From Pseudomonas helvetica (lineage in GTDB: Bacteria; Pseudomonadota; Gammaproteobacteria; Pseudomonadales; Pseudomonadaceae), in NCBI RefSeq assembly GCF_039908645.1, contig NZ_CP150917.1:2925501-2989500 (forward strand): a stretch of 64,000 nucleotides of DNA, in the 5' to 3' direction. This document shows, piece after piece, positions 45,334 to 54,024 of the stretch; the stretch's first letter is position 1; the number at the start of each line of letters is the position of its first letter. A program made the position numbers and the translations under genes. The notes beneath the pieces are model-generated. The model saw only the letters and a list, made by a program, of their open reading frames with translations. It was not told the DNA's origin and searched no databases.

Positions 45334-45593
45334 GGGGGCTCAGTGCCTTAATGTTCAAGGAGATTCAGGCCCTGCGGGCCATCAGAAATGCCAATACTGC
45401 CAATGATATCGCGCTACTTGAGCTTGATGCCCGGTTGGCGTTCATTTCAGGTACAAAAACCACGCCCCAGCGCGTGAAAGCAGCGGCGTCCTGGCCAATG
45501 AACGTCTGCTATTCGACGTGGACTCACCCGGTCGATTGTCCCGGCAGCAAGCATTGGGCATTATCCTTTGCCTGATATGAAGGAACGTATCCC

Positions 45594-46076
45594 ATGACTA
45601 CTACACCTACGTTGCATTTGATGTGCGGCAAGATCGCGTCTGGTAAATCAACGTTGGCAAAGGTACTTGCCGACAACCACGCGGCCATCCTACTCAGCGA
45701 AGACCATTGGCTTTCGATGCTTTACCCCGGAGAGATCCGTTCGGTGGGCGATTATGTGCAGTGTGCACATCGCATTCGTGGGGTATTGGGGCCGTTGGTC
45801 ACCAACATGCTTGCGGCAGGTGTTTGCGTGGTATTGGATTTTCCTGCAAACACCGTCTCTGATCGCGAGTGGTTGCGCACCCTGGCAGATCATGCGAGGG
45901 CGCAGCATTGCCTGCATTATCTGGACGTTGACGAAGAGACTTGCCGCGCCAGATTGCACGCACGGAACGCCGAGGGCGCACATGATTTCGCAGCCACAGA
46001 CGCCGAGTTTGATCTGATCACACGCTACTTCAGCATTCCGGGCGAGGAGGAGGGGCTGGTTGTCGTTGTACATTAG
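45594..46076 (+). CDS. P-loop kinase-like protein (zeta-toxin/CPT-like)
   Basis: A 160-residue AAA/kinase-fold protein with Walker A G-K-I-A-S-G-K-S-T at 12-20. The length and the D-x-D/E-E-T-C-R-A-R-L near residue 125 (lid and Arg) resemble chloramphenicol phosphotransferase-like and zeta-like small kinases. It could phosphorylate a small molecule or act as a stress-linked toxin kinase, but no antitoxin gene is adjacent. Its stop overlaps, tail to tail, the DUF3592 gene by four bases. Confidence 0.7.
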   Translation: MTTTPTLHLMCGKIASGKSTLAKVLADNHAAILLSEDHWLSMLYPGEIRSVGDYVQCAHRIRGVLGPLVTNMLAAGVCVVLDFPANTVSDREWLRTLADHARAQHCLHYLDVDEETCRARLHARNAEGAHDFAATDAEFDLITRYFSIPGEEEGLVVVVH

Positions 46077-46498
46077 CAACGATCAACTTTGCGCTGGGCG
46101 ACCACGTGGTAGCCGCCCCCTGCAGTGAACACGATTGCGAACAGGCCCGCCAGCAGGCTCGCGCCCCATAGCGCGCCATGGTCTTCGATGATCGCGGTGC
46201 TGGAGGGTGCATCGGCGCGGTAGAGCACTGTCACTGAGTCGCCCACCGCGTAGCCGAATATAAACCCGTTCTCGGGGTAGCTGACTGCCTTGCCCGTGGC
46301 GTCGGTGAAGTCAATTTGTGGGTGGCTGCCACCCGCGTTCAGGGCGCTGACATGCCCTTCGGCGCGTTGCGCCTGGGCCAGAAAGCCAAGCCGGTCTTCG
46401 ACCAGCCATAGGGTGAGGTAGAGCAGGCACAGGCCCAGCGGGATGAAAATCAGCGCGCGAGGCAGATCGCCCCGGCCAGAAGATGGCGTCTTGGTCAT
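46073..46498 (-). CDS. DUF3592 membrane protein
   Basis: A 141-residue protein with two transmembrane helices (about 14-33 and 107-127) and a central DUF3592 domain: A-E-G-H-V, then D-A-T-G-K near residue 66, Y-P-E-N-G and V-G-D-S-V-T-V-L-Y. ATG at 46498 has GGGACC before it; the longer upstream frame is not gene-like. Family function unknown; the soluble domain is predicted periplasmic. Confidence 0.8.
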   Translation of the reverse strand: MTKTPSSGRGDLPRALIFIPLGLCLLYLTLWLVEDRLGFLAQAQRAEGHVSALNAGGSHPQIDFTDATGKAVSYPENGFIFGYAVGDSVTVLYRADAPSSTAIIEDHGALWGASLLAGLFAIVFTAGGGYHVVAQRKVDRC

Positions 46499-46791
46499 GG
46501 CAGGTCCCTTGCATCGTCCGTAAACGCCGGTCATTACGAAGAACCGGCGGGAATCTGTCAATCGGATGGGGAAGAACTGCGCCTGGTGCTGTCCGGCGTT
46601 CATATCGGTGCCATTGCGTTTACTGACTTCGTCATGATCCATGGCAGCCTCCAAAAGCGGGACCGGTATTTTTATCACCGGTGTCGGGCGGTTTAACGGG
46701 TTTCGCGAGCGATACCATTTTGATATCTCATCCATTAAAGTATGCGCCGCTCGAGAGATGGATCCCGGGCTTTTTCTCATGGAGTAATTCA

Positions 46792-47127
46792 GTGAAGCAC
46801 CTCAGCAAAGTTGTTGCCGTTGTACTGTTCGGCCTGGTTCTGGCGGGTTGCACCGGCACCTCGATGAAAACCCAGCACTATGACAGCACCCAATACACCG
46901 TTCTGGGTCACAGTGAAGCGAGTGCCACAGGCCTCATGCTGTTTGGCTGCATCCCGATCCAGCAGAACAGCCGTTTTGTTCGTGCTCAGGACGCGGCGAT
47001 CAAGGCCAAGGGCGGCGATGCAATGATCAACACCCAGGTGCAGGAAAAATGGTTCTGGGCTTGGGTCCTGACCGGTTACACCACCAAGATCTCTGGTGAT
47101 GTGATCAAGTTGAAAAACGTTCAGTAA
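46792..47127 (+). CDS. Small outer-membrane lipoprotein, TRL-like
   Basis: A 111-residue lipoprotein: signal helix V-V-A-V-V-L-F-G-L-V and lipobox L-A-G-C at about 17-20. The rest, with G-H-S-E-A-S-A-T-G-L-M-L-F-G, A-I-K-A-K-G-G-D-A-M-I and a C-terminal K-I-S-G-D-V-I-K-L, looks like a TRL-type/YajI-like beta-sandwich. GTG at 46792 is used because GGAGT lies seven bases upstream. Its original terminator is the one split by the MITE-like insertion downstream. Confidence 0.75.
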   Translation: MKHLSKVVAVVLFGLVLAGCTGTSMKTQHYDSTQYTVLGHSEASATGLMLFGCIPIQQNSRFVRAQDAAIKAKGGDAMINTQVQEKWFWAWVLTGYTTKISGDVIKLKNVQ

Positions 47128-47185
47128 GCGCGGTACCGATCCTGCGGGCAAGTACGCTCGGACGTGAAAAAAGCCCGGTTTAGCC

Positions 47186-47363
47186 GCAATGCTGTTCACT
47201 TAAGCCGATGTTTCAGGCACAACCGCAGTTGTGGCGAGGGAGCTTGCTCCCGCTGGGGCGCGAAGCGGCCCTGAATTGGGCCTGCTACGCAGTCCAGCGG
47301 GAGCAAGCTCCCTCGCCACAGATACTTCTCAGGCCTCCAGACCTCCTTAAGTGAAAGCATTGC
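47186..47363. mobile_element. MITE-like insertion with terminal inverted repeats and 9-bp duplication
   Basis: A 178-bp element with terminal repeats GCAATGCTGTTCACTTAAG on the left and, inverted, GCAATGCTTTCACTTAAG on the right, flanked by the direct 9-bp GGTTTAGCC (47177-47185 and 47364-47372). It encodes no transposase. Its centre is a GGCGAGGGAGC-type REP hairpin. A 9-bp duplication and such ends suggest mobilisation in trans by an IS; the IS4 family would fit, but this is inference. Confidence 0.75.
47230..47320. repeat. Pseudomonas REP-type hairpin
   Basis: Arms 47230-47256 and 47294-47320 are exact 27-bp inverted copies (TGTGGCGAGGGAGCTTGCTC... and reverse) with a 37-bp spacer. This is the common intergenic REP/BIME family of fluorescent Pseudomonas. 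It occupies the core of the MITE-like element. Confidence 0.9.
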
Positions 47364-47493
47364 GGTTTAGCCGGGCTTTTTCGTCTGTGCTCGTTGCGCG
47401 AAATGGCGGCGTATTTAATGTTGTGGGAGGGCCAGCGAGAGGGCCGCTGCGCCATCGCCGGGATCACCTTCGGCAAGCATCTGCATCAGACTT

Positions 47494-47853
47494 TCAGCGT
47501 AAATCAGCCATCTCGTACAGCGGTCGGATCTCAATCTCGCTCGGTCCCGGCATGGGGTTGGGGCAACGCTTCACCCAGGCGACTGCTTCGTCCATGTCCT
47601 TGACTTCCCAGAGCCAGAAGCCGGCGACCAGCTCGCGGGTTTCGGAAAAAGGTCCGTCGATGACCGTACGGCCGGGACCATCGAACGCAATACGCTTGCC
47701 TTGCGAGGAGGGCTTGAGGCCGTCGGCGGCAAGCATGATGCCGGCGTTGACCAGTTCCTCGTTATATCGGCGCATCGCCTCGAACATCGCGGTCGTGGGC
47801 AGAATGCCCTTTTCACTGTCGTCGGTAGCCTTCACGAACACAATGACACGCAT
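47494..47853 (-). CDS. YciI/DGPF-domain protein
   Basis: A 119-residue protein with the DGPF motif V-I-D-G-P-F-S-E at about 63-70 and the ferredoxin-like start M-R-V-I-V-F-V-K. DGPF proteins are dimeric alpha-beta barrels often encoded beside extracytoplasmic-function sigma factors, but none is here. Function unknown. No gene follows it on the same strand before the repeat region; the 298-bp gap upstream leads to the CBS gene on the other strand. Confidence 0.85.
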   Translation of the reverse strand: MRVIVFVKATDDSEKGILPTTAMFEAMRRYNEELVNAGIMLAADGLKPSSQGKRIAFDGPGRTVIDGPFSETRELVAGFWLWEVKDMDEAVAWVKRCPNPMPGPSEIEIRPLYEMADLR

Positions 47854-48151
47854 CGTCTTCTCCTTGTTTGAGCCGGTCTCATCGGCCTGGCATTGGAATG
47901 ACGAACGGGGTTCCGGAAGTCGATATCGTACTGCAAAATTTTTCGACGATTGGGGCGCAGGTGCGAATGGTTACTTCAAGGTCATGACGACCTTGCCGTT
48001 CCGACGGCGACGCTACCAATTGGCTGCGCAAAGTTGCGGGCGACACGATCCCGGCCTATGGTCCAAGCGAGACATTTCCTGTGATGGGCGCACGTTGACT
48101 CACCGTCGGTTGCAGCCCATCCAATGTGATAGTCCGCAAGGAGGTGAAGAC

Positions 48152-49528
48152 ATGCCGAACAACTCTCGCCCGGCTGTGCTCGGGCTGATCGGCAATACGC
48201 CGCTGGTGCGCGTCAGCCGCTTTGATACTGGCCCGTGCACATTGTTCCTCAAGCTTGAATCGCAGAACCCCGGTGGGTCGATCAAGGACCGCATCGGCCT
48301 GGCGATGATCGACGCCGCCGAGCGCGATGGTCGCCTGCAACCTGGCGGCACCATCGTCGAAGCCACCGCCGGCAACACCGGCCTCGGCCTGGCGCTGGTC
48401 GGTCGCGCCAAGGGATACCGGGTGGTGCTGGTGGTGCCGGACAAGATGTCCACCGAGAAAGTCTTGCACCTCAAGGCGATGGGCGCCGAGGTGCACATCA
48501 CTCGATCCGATGTGGGCAAGGGCCATCCCGAGTACTACCAGGACGTTGCCGCGCGGCTGGCGCAGGAGATTCCCGACGCGTTCTTCGCCGATCAGTTCAA
48601 CAACCCGGCCAACCCGCTGGCCCATGAGTGCAGCACCGCTCCGGAGATCTGGGCGCAGGCCGAGCATGATCTGGATGCCATCGTCGTCGGCGTCGGTTCG
48701 GCCGGCACACTGACCGGGCTGACCCGTTTCTTTCGCCGTGTGCAGCCTGACCTGGAAATGGTGCTGGCCGACCCGGTCGGCTCGGTGATGGCCGAATACA
48801 GCCGCAGCGGCACCCTTGGCACACCCGGTTCGTGGGCGGTGGAAGGCATCGGTGAAGATTTCATTCCGTCGATTGCCGACCTGTCCAGCGTGCGCCAGGC
48901 CTATTCGATCAGCGACGAGGAAAGCTTTGATCACGCCCGCCAACTGCTGCGCGCCGAAGGCATTCTTGGCGGTTCTTCGACCGGTACATTACTGGCGGCC
49001 GCATTGCGCTACTGCCGCGAGCAAACCGAGCCGAAGCGGGTGGTCAGCTTCGTCTGCGATACCGGCACCCGTTACCTGTCGAAGATCTACAACGACCAGT
49101 GGATGACCGACCAGGGCCTGCTTGCGCGCAAGCGCTACGGCGACCTGCGCGACTTGATTGCGCGGCGTTTCGAGGATGGCCGGGTGATCAGCGTCGGCCC
49201 GGACGACACATTGCTGACCGCCTTCCAGCGCATGCGCCTGGCGGATGTGTCGCAACTGCCGGTGCTGGTGGGCGGAAAGCGGCTGGTGGGGGTGATCGAC
49301 GAGTCGGATATTCTGCTGGGCGTGCACAAAGACGCTTCGCACTTTCGTATGACCGTGGCCAGCGCGATGACCGACAAGGTCGAAACCCTGCCTCCCGGCG
49401 CCAGCCTGGCTGAACTGCAGGCGGAACTCGACCGTGGGCTGGTGGCGGTCATTGCCGACGCCTCGGGCTTCCACGGCCTGATCACTCGCGTCGACATGCT
49501 CAATCACTTGCGGAGATCCCTTACATGA
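48152..49528 (+). CDS. Cystathionine beta-synthase with CBS-domain pair
   Basis: A 458-residue PLP enzyme. PLP lysine K45 in G-S-I-K-D-R, the substrate loop A-T-A-G-N-T-G and the phosphate-binding G-G-S-S-T-G-T. Two CBS regulatory domains follow from about residue 335 (V-I-S-V-G-P-D-D-T and V-A-S-A-M-T-D-K-V). Start at 48152 has AAGGAGGTG upstream; the frame stays open earlier but that stretch is not coding. Condenses homocysteine with serine to cystathionine. Coupled by 4-base overlap to the cystathionine lyase gene, so the pair runs reverse transsulfuration to cysteine. Confidence 0.92.
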   Translation: MPNNSRPAVLGLIGNTPLVRVSRFDTGPCTLFLKLESQNPGGSIKDRIGLAMIDAAERDGRLQPGGTIVEATAGNTGLGLALVGRAKGYRVVLVVPDKMSTEKVLHLKAMGAEVHITRSDVGKGHPEYYQDVAARLAQEIPDAFFADQFNNPANPLAHECSTAPEIWAQAEHDLDAIVVGVGSAGTLTGLTRFFRRVQPDLEMVLADPVGSVMAEYSRSGTLGTPGSWAVEGIGEDFIPSIADLSSVRQAYSISDEESFDHARQLLRAEGILGGSSTGTLLAAALRYCREQTEPKRVVSFVCDTGTRYLSKIYNDQWMTDQGLLARKRYGDLRDLIARRFEDGRVISVGPDDTLLTAFQRMRLADVSQLPVLVGGKRLVGVIDESDILLGVHKDASHFRMTVASAMTDKVETLPPGASLAELQAELDRGLVAVIADASGFHGLITRVDMLNHLRRSLT

Positions 49529-50703
49529 GTCAACACGATGAAAACGCCACGCCACGGGCCTTCGCCACTCGTGTGATCCATGCCGGCCAGACGCCGGACC
49601 CTACCACCGGGGCGTTGATGCCGCCGATTTATGCGAACTCCACCTACTTGCAGCAGAGCCCCGGCGTACACAAGGGCTTCGACTATGGGCGCTCGCACAA
49701 CCCGACGCGCTTTGCGCTGGAGCGCTGTGTGGCAGACCTCGAGGGCGGCACCCAGGCATTTGCCTTCGCCTCCGGGCTGGCGGCGATCTCCACCGTGCTC
49801 GAACTGCTCGATACCGGTTCGCATATCGTCTCTGGCAACGACCTGTATGGCGGCACTTTCAGGCTGTTCGACAAGGTGCGTCGGCGCAGTGCCGGGCATC
49901 GCTTCAGTTTCGTCGATCTGACTGACCTGACGGCCTTCGAAGCGGCGCTGCAGGACGACACGCGAATGGTTTGGGTCGAGACGCCGAGCAATCCCTTGCT
50001 GCGCATCACCGACCTTGCCGCGGTCGCGCGTACCTGCCGCGAGCGGGGCATCATCTGTGTGGCTGATAACACCTTTGCCAGCCCACGGATACAGCGGCCG
50101 CTGGAGCTGGGCTTCGATATCGTGCTGCACTCGACGACCAAGTACCTGAACGGCCACTCCGACGTGATCGGTGGCATTGCCGTGGTCGGGCAGAATGCAG
50201 AGCTGCGCGAGCGACTGGGCTTTCTGCAGAACGCGGTGGGGGCTATCGCCGGGCCGTTTGATGCTTTTCTCACCCTTCGCGGGGTGAAGACCCTGGCGCT
50301 GCGCATGGAGCGCCACTGCAGCAACGCGCTGGAACTGGCACGCTGGCTTTCGCATCAGCCACAGGTGGCGCGCGTCTATTATCCGGGCCTGCCGTCGCAC
50401 CCGCAGCACGAACTGGCGCAACGGCAGATGCACGGTTTCGGCGGGATGATTTCCCTCGACCTGGACAGCGACCTGGCGGGTGCCAAGCGTTTCCTCGAGA
50501 GTGTGCAGATCTTCGCCCTGGCCGAGAGCCTGGGCGGGGTCGAAAGCCTGATCGAGCACCCGGCGATCATGACGCACGCCAGCATCCCCGCCGAAACCCG
50601 TGCAGAGCTTGGCATCGGCGATGCATTGATACGGTTGTCAGTGGGGATCGAAGATGTCGAAGACCTGCGCGCCGACCTGGCCCAGGCGCTGGCGCAAATC
50701 TGA
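49525..50703 (+). CDS. Cystathionine gamma-lyase/synthase
   Basis: A 392-residue Cys/Met-metabolism PLP enzyme. Conserved Y54-G-R56 (Y-G-R-S-H-N-P-T) that contacts the neighbouring subunit's PLP, A-S-G-L-A-A at 82-87, and Schiff-base K206 in S-T-T-K-Y. The E-S-L-G-G-V-E-S-L and H-P-A-x-M-T-H motif are at the C-terminus. Lyase and synthase cannot be told apart by sequence here, but coupling to CBS favours cystathionine gamma-lyase, giving cysteine. A REP hairpin follows 11 bases after the stop. Confidence 0.92.
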   Translation: MSQHDENATPRAFATRVIHAGQTPDPTTGALMPPIYANSTYLQQSPGVHKGFDYGRSHNPTRFALERCVADLEGGTQAFAFASGLAAISTVLELLDTGSHIVSGNDLYGGTFRLFDKVRRRSAGHRFSFVDLTDLTAFEAALQDDTRMVWVETPSNPLLRITDLAAVARTCRERGIICVADNTFASPRIQRPLELGFDIVLHSTTKYLNGHSDVIGGIAVVGQNAELRERLGFLQNAVGAIAGPFDAFLTLRGVKTLALRMERHCSNALELARWLSHQPQVARVYYPGLPSHPQHELAQRQMHGFGGMISLDLDSDLAGAKRFLESVQIFALAESLGGVESLIEHPAIMTHASIPAETRAELGIGDALIRLSVGIEDVEDLRADLAQALAQI

Positions 50704-50713
50704 GCAGCGCACA

Positions 50714-50748
50714 CCCTGTAGCAGCTGGCTTCGCCAGCTGCTACAGGG
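50714..50748. repeat. REP-type hairpin after the transsulfuration pair
   Basis: CCCTGTAGCAGCTGGC-TTC-GCCAGCTGCTACAGGG, an exact 16-bp stem. It belongs to the same GTAGCAGCTG family as the repeat at 44116-44262. It may also end the CBS/lyase transcript. Confidence 0.85.
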
Positions 50749-50886
50749 GTAGGGCGCAACATAGCTCGGAAAGGCCCCGCCGTGAAAACAAAAGCTTACG
50801 CATGACACGACCTGTCCCTACTGATAAGCATGACCGAACGCCGGCATCCGCTGATTACTTGCCAGGCGTCTAAACGGAGGCAAACG

Positions 50887-51549
50887 ATGACACGGGTTCG
50901 CGTTGAGGGTTTTACCATCTCGCTCGATGGATACGGAGCAGGTCCGAATCAAGACATCAACAATCCGCTCGGTGTTGGTGGGACGGAACTGCACCAGTGG
51001 CTGGTACCAACACGCACGTTCCAGCGGGCCTTGTTCGGCAAGGACGGCGGTACGACCGGGGTTGACGATGATTTCGCCGCCCGTGGCTTTCAGAATGTTG
51101 GGGCCTGGATTCTTGGGAGGAACATGTTCGGACCCATTCGTGGGGACTGGCCGGACACAAACTGGAAAGGCTGGTGGGGAGATAATCCACCGTATCACGC
51201 TCCAGTCTTCGTCTTGACCCATCACGCTCGTCCCCCCATCGAGATGGAAGGCGATACGACGTTCCACTTCATAACAGGAGGCATTCGCGAGGCGCTAGAC
51301 CGTGCACGCGAGGCTGCTGCCGGAATGGACGTGCGAATCGGCGGTGGGCCGGACACAATCCGGCAGTATCTTCGTGAGGGCCTCATCGATGAACTGCACA
51401 TTGCTATCGCACCGGTCCTGCTCGGCCGGGGAGAATCGCTGTTCGAAGGGATTGACTTGCGGGCTCTGGGATACGAATGCGTTGAACATGTAGCGTCGGA
51501 GAAGGCCACGCATGTCGTCCTACGGCGCCAAGGACACACGGACGACTAA
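50887..51549 (+). CDS. Dihydrofolate-reductase-like (RibD C-terminal) protein
   Basis: A 220-residue RibD/DHFR-fold reductase of the YyaP-type: V-E-G-F-T-I-S-L-D-G-Y at the N-terminus, then G-A-W-I-L-G-R-N-M-F near residue 77, R-I-G-G-G-P-D-T-I-R-Q-Y-L and E-L-H-I-A-I-A-P-V-L-L-G-R-G. NADPH-binding features are intact. ATG at 50887 follows GGAGG. Probable small-molecule reductase; not in a riboflavin operon. Confidence 0.87.
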   Translation: MTRVRVEGFTISLDGYGAGPNQDINNPLGVGGTELHQWLVPTRTFQRALFGKDGGTTGVDDDFAARGFQNVGAWILGRNMFGPIRGDWPDTNWKGWWGDNPPYHAPVFVLTHHARPPIEMEGDTTFHFITGGIREALDRAREAAAGMDVRIGGGPDTIRQYLREGLIDELHIAIAPVLLGRGESLFEGIDLRALGYECVEHVASEKATHVVLRRQGHTDD

Positions 51550-51699
51550 CCACTCGCTGAAGGCCGGTAGTCGTTGCATCTCGTTTGTCACCAGCGTTTG
51601 GCTAAACTTAAAAAGTCGGGAGTGAACTGAAACCAGAGTGATAGCGGCGATTATCGGATCTGGCTTGGCATCAAGACGGTACTCCCAAAGGAGACGACT

Positions 51700-51990
51700 A
51701 TGTATGCGGTGATAAGAACCTACCTGGGTACGGGAGCAAAGCAGCTTTTCAAACTTTTAGAAGAGCGCAAGGCCGATGTCGAAGCTGCCCTGCGGACAGT
51801 GCCTGGCCTCGTCAGCTACACGCTGCTGAATACGGGTGATGGTGTTACGGCGGTGACTGTTTGCACGGACAAGGCCGGCAGCGATGCGAGTTTGAAAGTC
51901 GCGCGCGAGTGGATTCAGAAAAATGCCTCGCATATCCATGCGAGCCCGCCGATCGTTACGGAAGGTCCGGTCATTGTGCAGATCAAATAG
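51700..51990 (+). CDS. Small protein, ABM-like ferredoxin fold
   Basis: A 96-residue protein, Y-A-V-I-R-T-Y strand, helix, then P-G-L-V-S-Y-T-L-L-N and V-T-A-V-T-V-C-T-D-K strands: the order of a dimeric alpha/beta barrel (ABM-like). AAAGGAG lies ten bases before the ATG. Function unknown. A strong terminator follows at 52041. Confidence 0.7.
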   Translation: MYAVIRTYLGTGAKQLFKLLEERKADVEAALRTVPGLVSYTLLNTGDGVTAVTVCTDKAGSDASLKVAREWIQKNASHIHASPPIVTEGPVIVQIK

Positions 51991-52447
51991 CGCGCTGTTT
52001 CGGTTGATGTCACGACACTATCGCTTCCCGGCACGCAAAGCGGGCGCCTTTAAGGCGCCCGTTTTCATTCACTTCGACGCCTGCCATGGGTGGAGCTCCG
52101 AATCAGATTTAAAGGGCTGATCCGATCAGCAGGTCGCCAAACCTGGTCGCCATATGGGCGACGGGGGGACTATAAGCTTCATCCAATCAGGGGGAAAGGT
52201 GAGGGATTCCGAGGCTGCTGTAGGATCTGTATCGATGTGGCCCTGGACCAGAACGAAAACGCCTTCCTGCGCAAATTTCCAGTCCGGCTGATCAACCCAT
52301 TACTGGTAAATTTTACGTAGTGACGCAAACTTCAAAACACTGCCTGCGTTTTCACACAGCCTGAGCCCAAAGTAGCCAGACCTGACGGGTAGAAAACGGC
52401 CAAAAGCCGCCGCTCACTGAGGACTGCTTGCGACCCTCTGCGGACGT
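51991..52447. other. 457-bp intergenic region
   Basis: Contains the terminator at 52041-52065. The rest, including a short open frame at 52090-52320 with no homology I recognise and atypical composition, seems non-coding. Confidence 0.5.
52041..52065 (+). terminator. Rho-independent terminator
   Basis: CGGGCGCCTT-TAAGGCGCCCG followed by TTTTC ends the 51700-51990 gene message, 50 bases past its stop. Confidence 0.88.
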
Positions 52448-53455
52448 TTAGCTGGTAACCGATTGGCTAGCTACTTTCTTGGAAAACGTCTTACCAAAAG
52501 CAATCCACCTTTTTTCATAATAGAAGGTCGAGATATGCGCAGTGAGAAAAACTGCGGCGAACAACAAAGGGCGCTTCAAATATTTTATGACGGTCTCTCC
52601 GCTACCCAGCCAAGTCTGTTCCAGCAGCGGATGAACAACATAGAGAGCGTACGAGATGGTAGCTATATAAAATAGAACGCGACTATTCAGGATTTGGGTC
52701 ACTCGTGCCCGGCTATTGAGTAACGTGCTCCCCACCAAGGCTGCGGCAAGATAGGGGCGGAAGTAGTTCATGAAGCCCGCATCGGGATGACAGGACAAGG
52801 CAAACAGGAGGAGTAAAAGTATTTGTGCGACCCCCGGTTGGGTCGGAAGTTTCGCAAGGGTGTTGCCCAGTCTATTGCTGTGTATCAGTGCAAGTATGCA
52901 TCCAGCAAGTATTTCATCAATGCGGTAATACGTGTTGATTGCGACATGGACATCATTCACGACTCGGTACATTGTGACGGCAATGCAGAGAAAAGGGATT
53001 AGCACTACCCACTTGTTTCTCATCAGAACTACCAACAACGCTATGGCGACATAAAATTGGACCTCTACGCACAAACTCCATAGGTGGCCATTTGCATTGC
53101 CAAGCCACATTGGCGGCCAGTTGGCAATGAACAGAAAGTTTGCGCTGTAAAAATCCGAAGTGCTGTTCATGACAAATAAAGCAATCGCCATATACAACCA
53201 GGCGAGAGGCACAATCCGAAAGATTCTGCGGATTAAAAAATCAACGACGCTGCTGTTGCTGAGCAGAAAATTTGTTATCAGGAAACCCGATAGCGTAAAA
53301 AAAATAGCCATTCCCATAACGCCTGCGGCAAAATTCAATTGCCAATGCTTTGGACCAAGTGGTAGCAGGTGGCACGCCAAGACAAGCAAGATGCTGATGC
53401 CGCGCCATCCATCAAGCATGCTTAATCGGGAGTCTGCTACGGAATGACCATTCAT
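52448..53455 (-). CDS. Acyltransferase family 3 (OafA-like)
   Basis: A 335-residue integral-membrane acyltransferase with about ten hydrophobic helices. Family motifs: L-D-G-W-R-G-I-S-I at about 14-22, C-H in L-V-L-A-C-H, and N-G-H-L-W-S-L-C-V-E-V-Q-F-Y near 115-128. It would O-acetylate a sugar of lipopolysaccharide, exopolysaccharide or a peptidoglycan-like polymer. A TTG at 53488 is an alternative start. Base composition is visibly richer in A/T than nearby genes, so recent acquisition is likely. No sugar-pathway gene is adjacent. Confidence 0.85.
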   Translation of the reverse strand: MNGHSVADSRLSMLDGWRGISILLVLACHLLPLGPKHWQLNFAAGVMGMAIFFTLSGFLITNFLLSNSSVVDFLIRRIFRIVPLAWLYMAIALFVMNSTSDFYSANFLFIANWPPMWLGNANGHLWSLCVEVQFYVAIALLVVLMRNKWVVLIPFLCIAVTMYRVVNDVHVAINTYYRIDEILAGCILALIHSNRLGNTLAKLPTQPGVAQILLLLLFALSCHPDAGFMNYFRPYLAAALVGSTLLNSRARVTQILNSRVLFYIATISYALYVVHPLLEQTWLGSGETVIKYLKRPLLFAAVFLTAHISTFYYEKRWIAFGKTFSKKVASQSVTS

Positions 53456-54024
53456 GTTTGCATTCGCTCGTTGGAATGTGTGTCTCAATCAGCAGTCAGC
53501 TGAAGGTTCCGCTCCCTCGCATTTTTTTCCAGAAATCATAATTCTCTATCAATACCAAGCCCGCTCTTGGGTCGATAGAGGATATTCGATAAAGGCAGTG
53601 CTGCGTCTGAAGACTGTCTTTAGTTCATATAAAAACCCAGTGGTCGCGGCGGTGAAAATTTCATGAAATCAGACCCTTTAAAGTTTTCAGTCTAGGACAG
53701 CTTTTGCACTTTACGCTTCACACCATGAAAAAATTCTAGGCGCGAGGGATTCGCTAAATGACTGGGCTTTTGACGTTGCTTGGCAGCATGGCTCCAAGTG
53801 AATCGCCCACTTTTTGGTAGATTCCCGTGACCGGCGGCTTTTGGCTGTGGATTCAACCGGTCGACGCAACAGATTGGCCAGAAGCGGACCTCCGGCGTTC
53901 GCCTGAAAACAAAAATGGGCCAGGGCGCCCAAACCGCGTCCTGACAGTCTGGTCGGAAGAGTTCGACCTGCCACCCTCCCTCGAGTGCGGAGGGCGTCCG
54001 ATTCAGCGTTTCTTCAGCATCCTG
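53456..54024. other. 569-bp region without a clear gene
   Basis: A gap with mixed composition: AT-rich near 53456-53700, GC-rich from 53820. A minus-strand frame around 53711-53974 is open but shows no family pattern. I recall similar stretches recurring between Pseudomonas genes, so a dispersed repeat or decayed gene is possible. Confidence 0.35.

Larger units (their letters stand above)
47167..47381 (+). terminator. Lipoprotein terminator interrupted by a 178-bp insertion
   Basis: Left half A6-GCCC at 47167-47176 and right half GGGC-T5 at 47373-47381 surround two copies of GGTTTAGCC. Removing the insertion and one copy regenerates GCCCGG-TTTAG-CCGGGC flanked by A6 and T5, a textbook bidirectional terminator after the lipoprotein gene. 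The insertion therefore landed in the terminator loop. Confidence 0.8.

Noticed and set aside
46499..46780. N-terminal extension of the DUF3592 frame
   Set aside because: No gene-like composition and a good ribosome site precedes the ATG at 46498, which starts just before the first helix.
47351..48151. Long 5' extension of the CBS frame
   Set aside because: It runs through the repeat region and the antisense of the YciI gene; AAGGAGG directly before the ATG at 48152 and the family N-terminus set the true start.
52090..52320. 76-codon plus-strand frame
   Set aside because: No ribosome-binding site, no domain pattern and atypical residue composition; it lies after a terminator.
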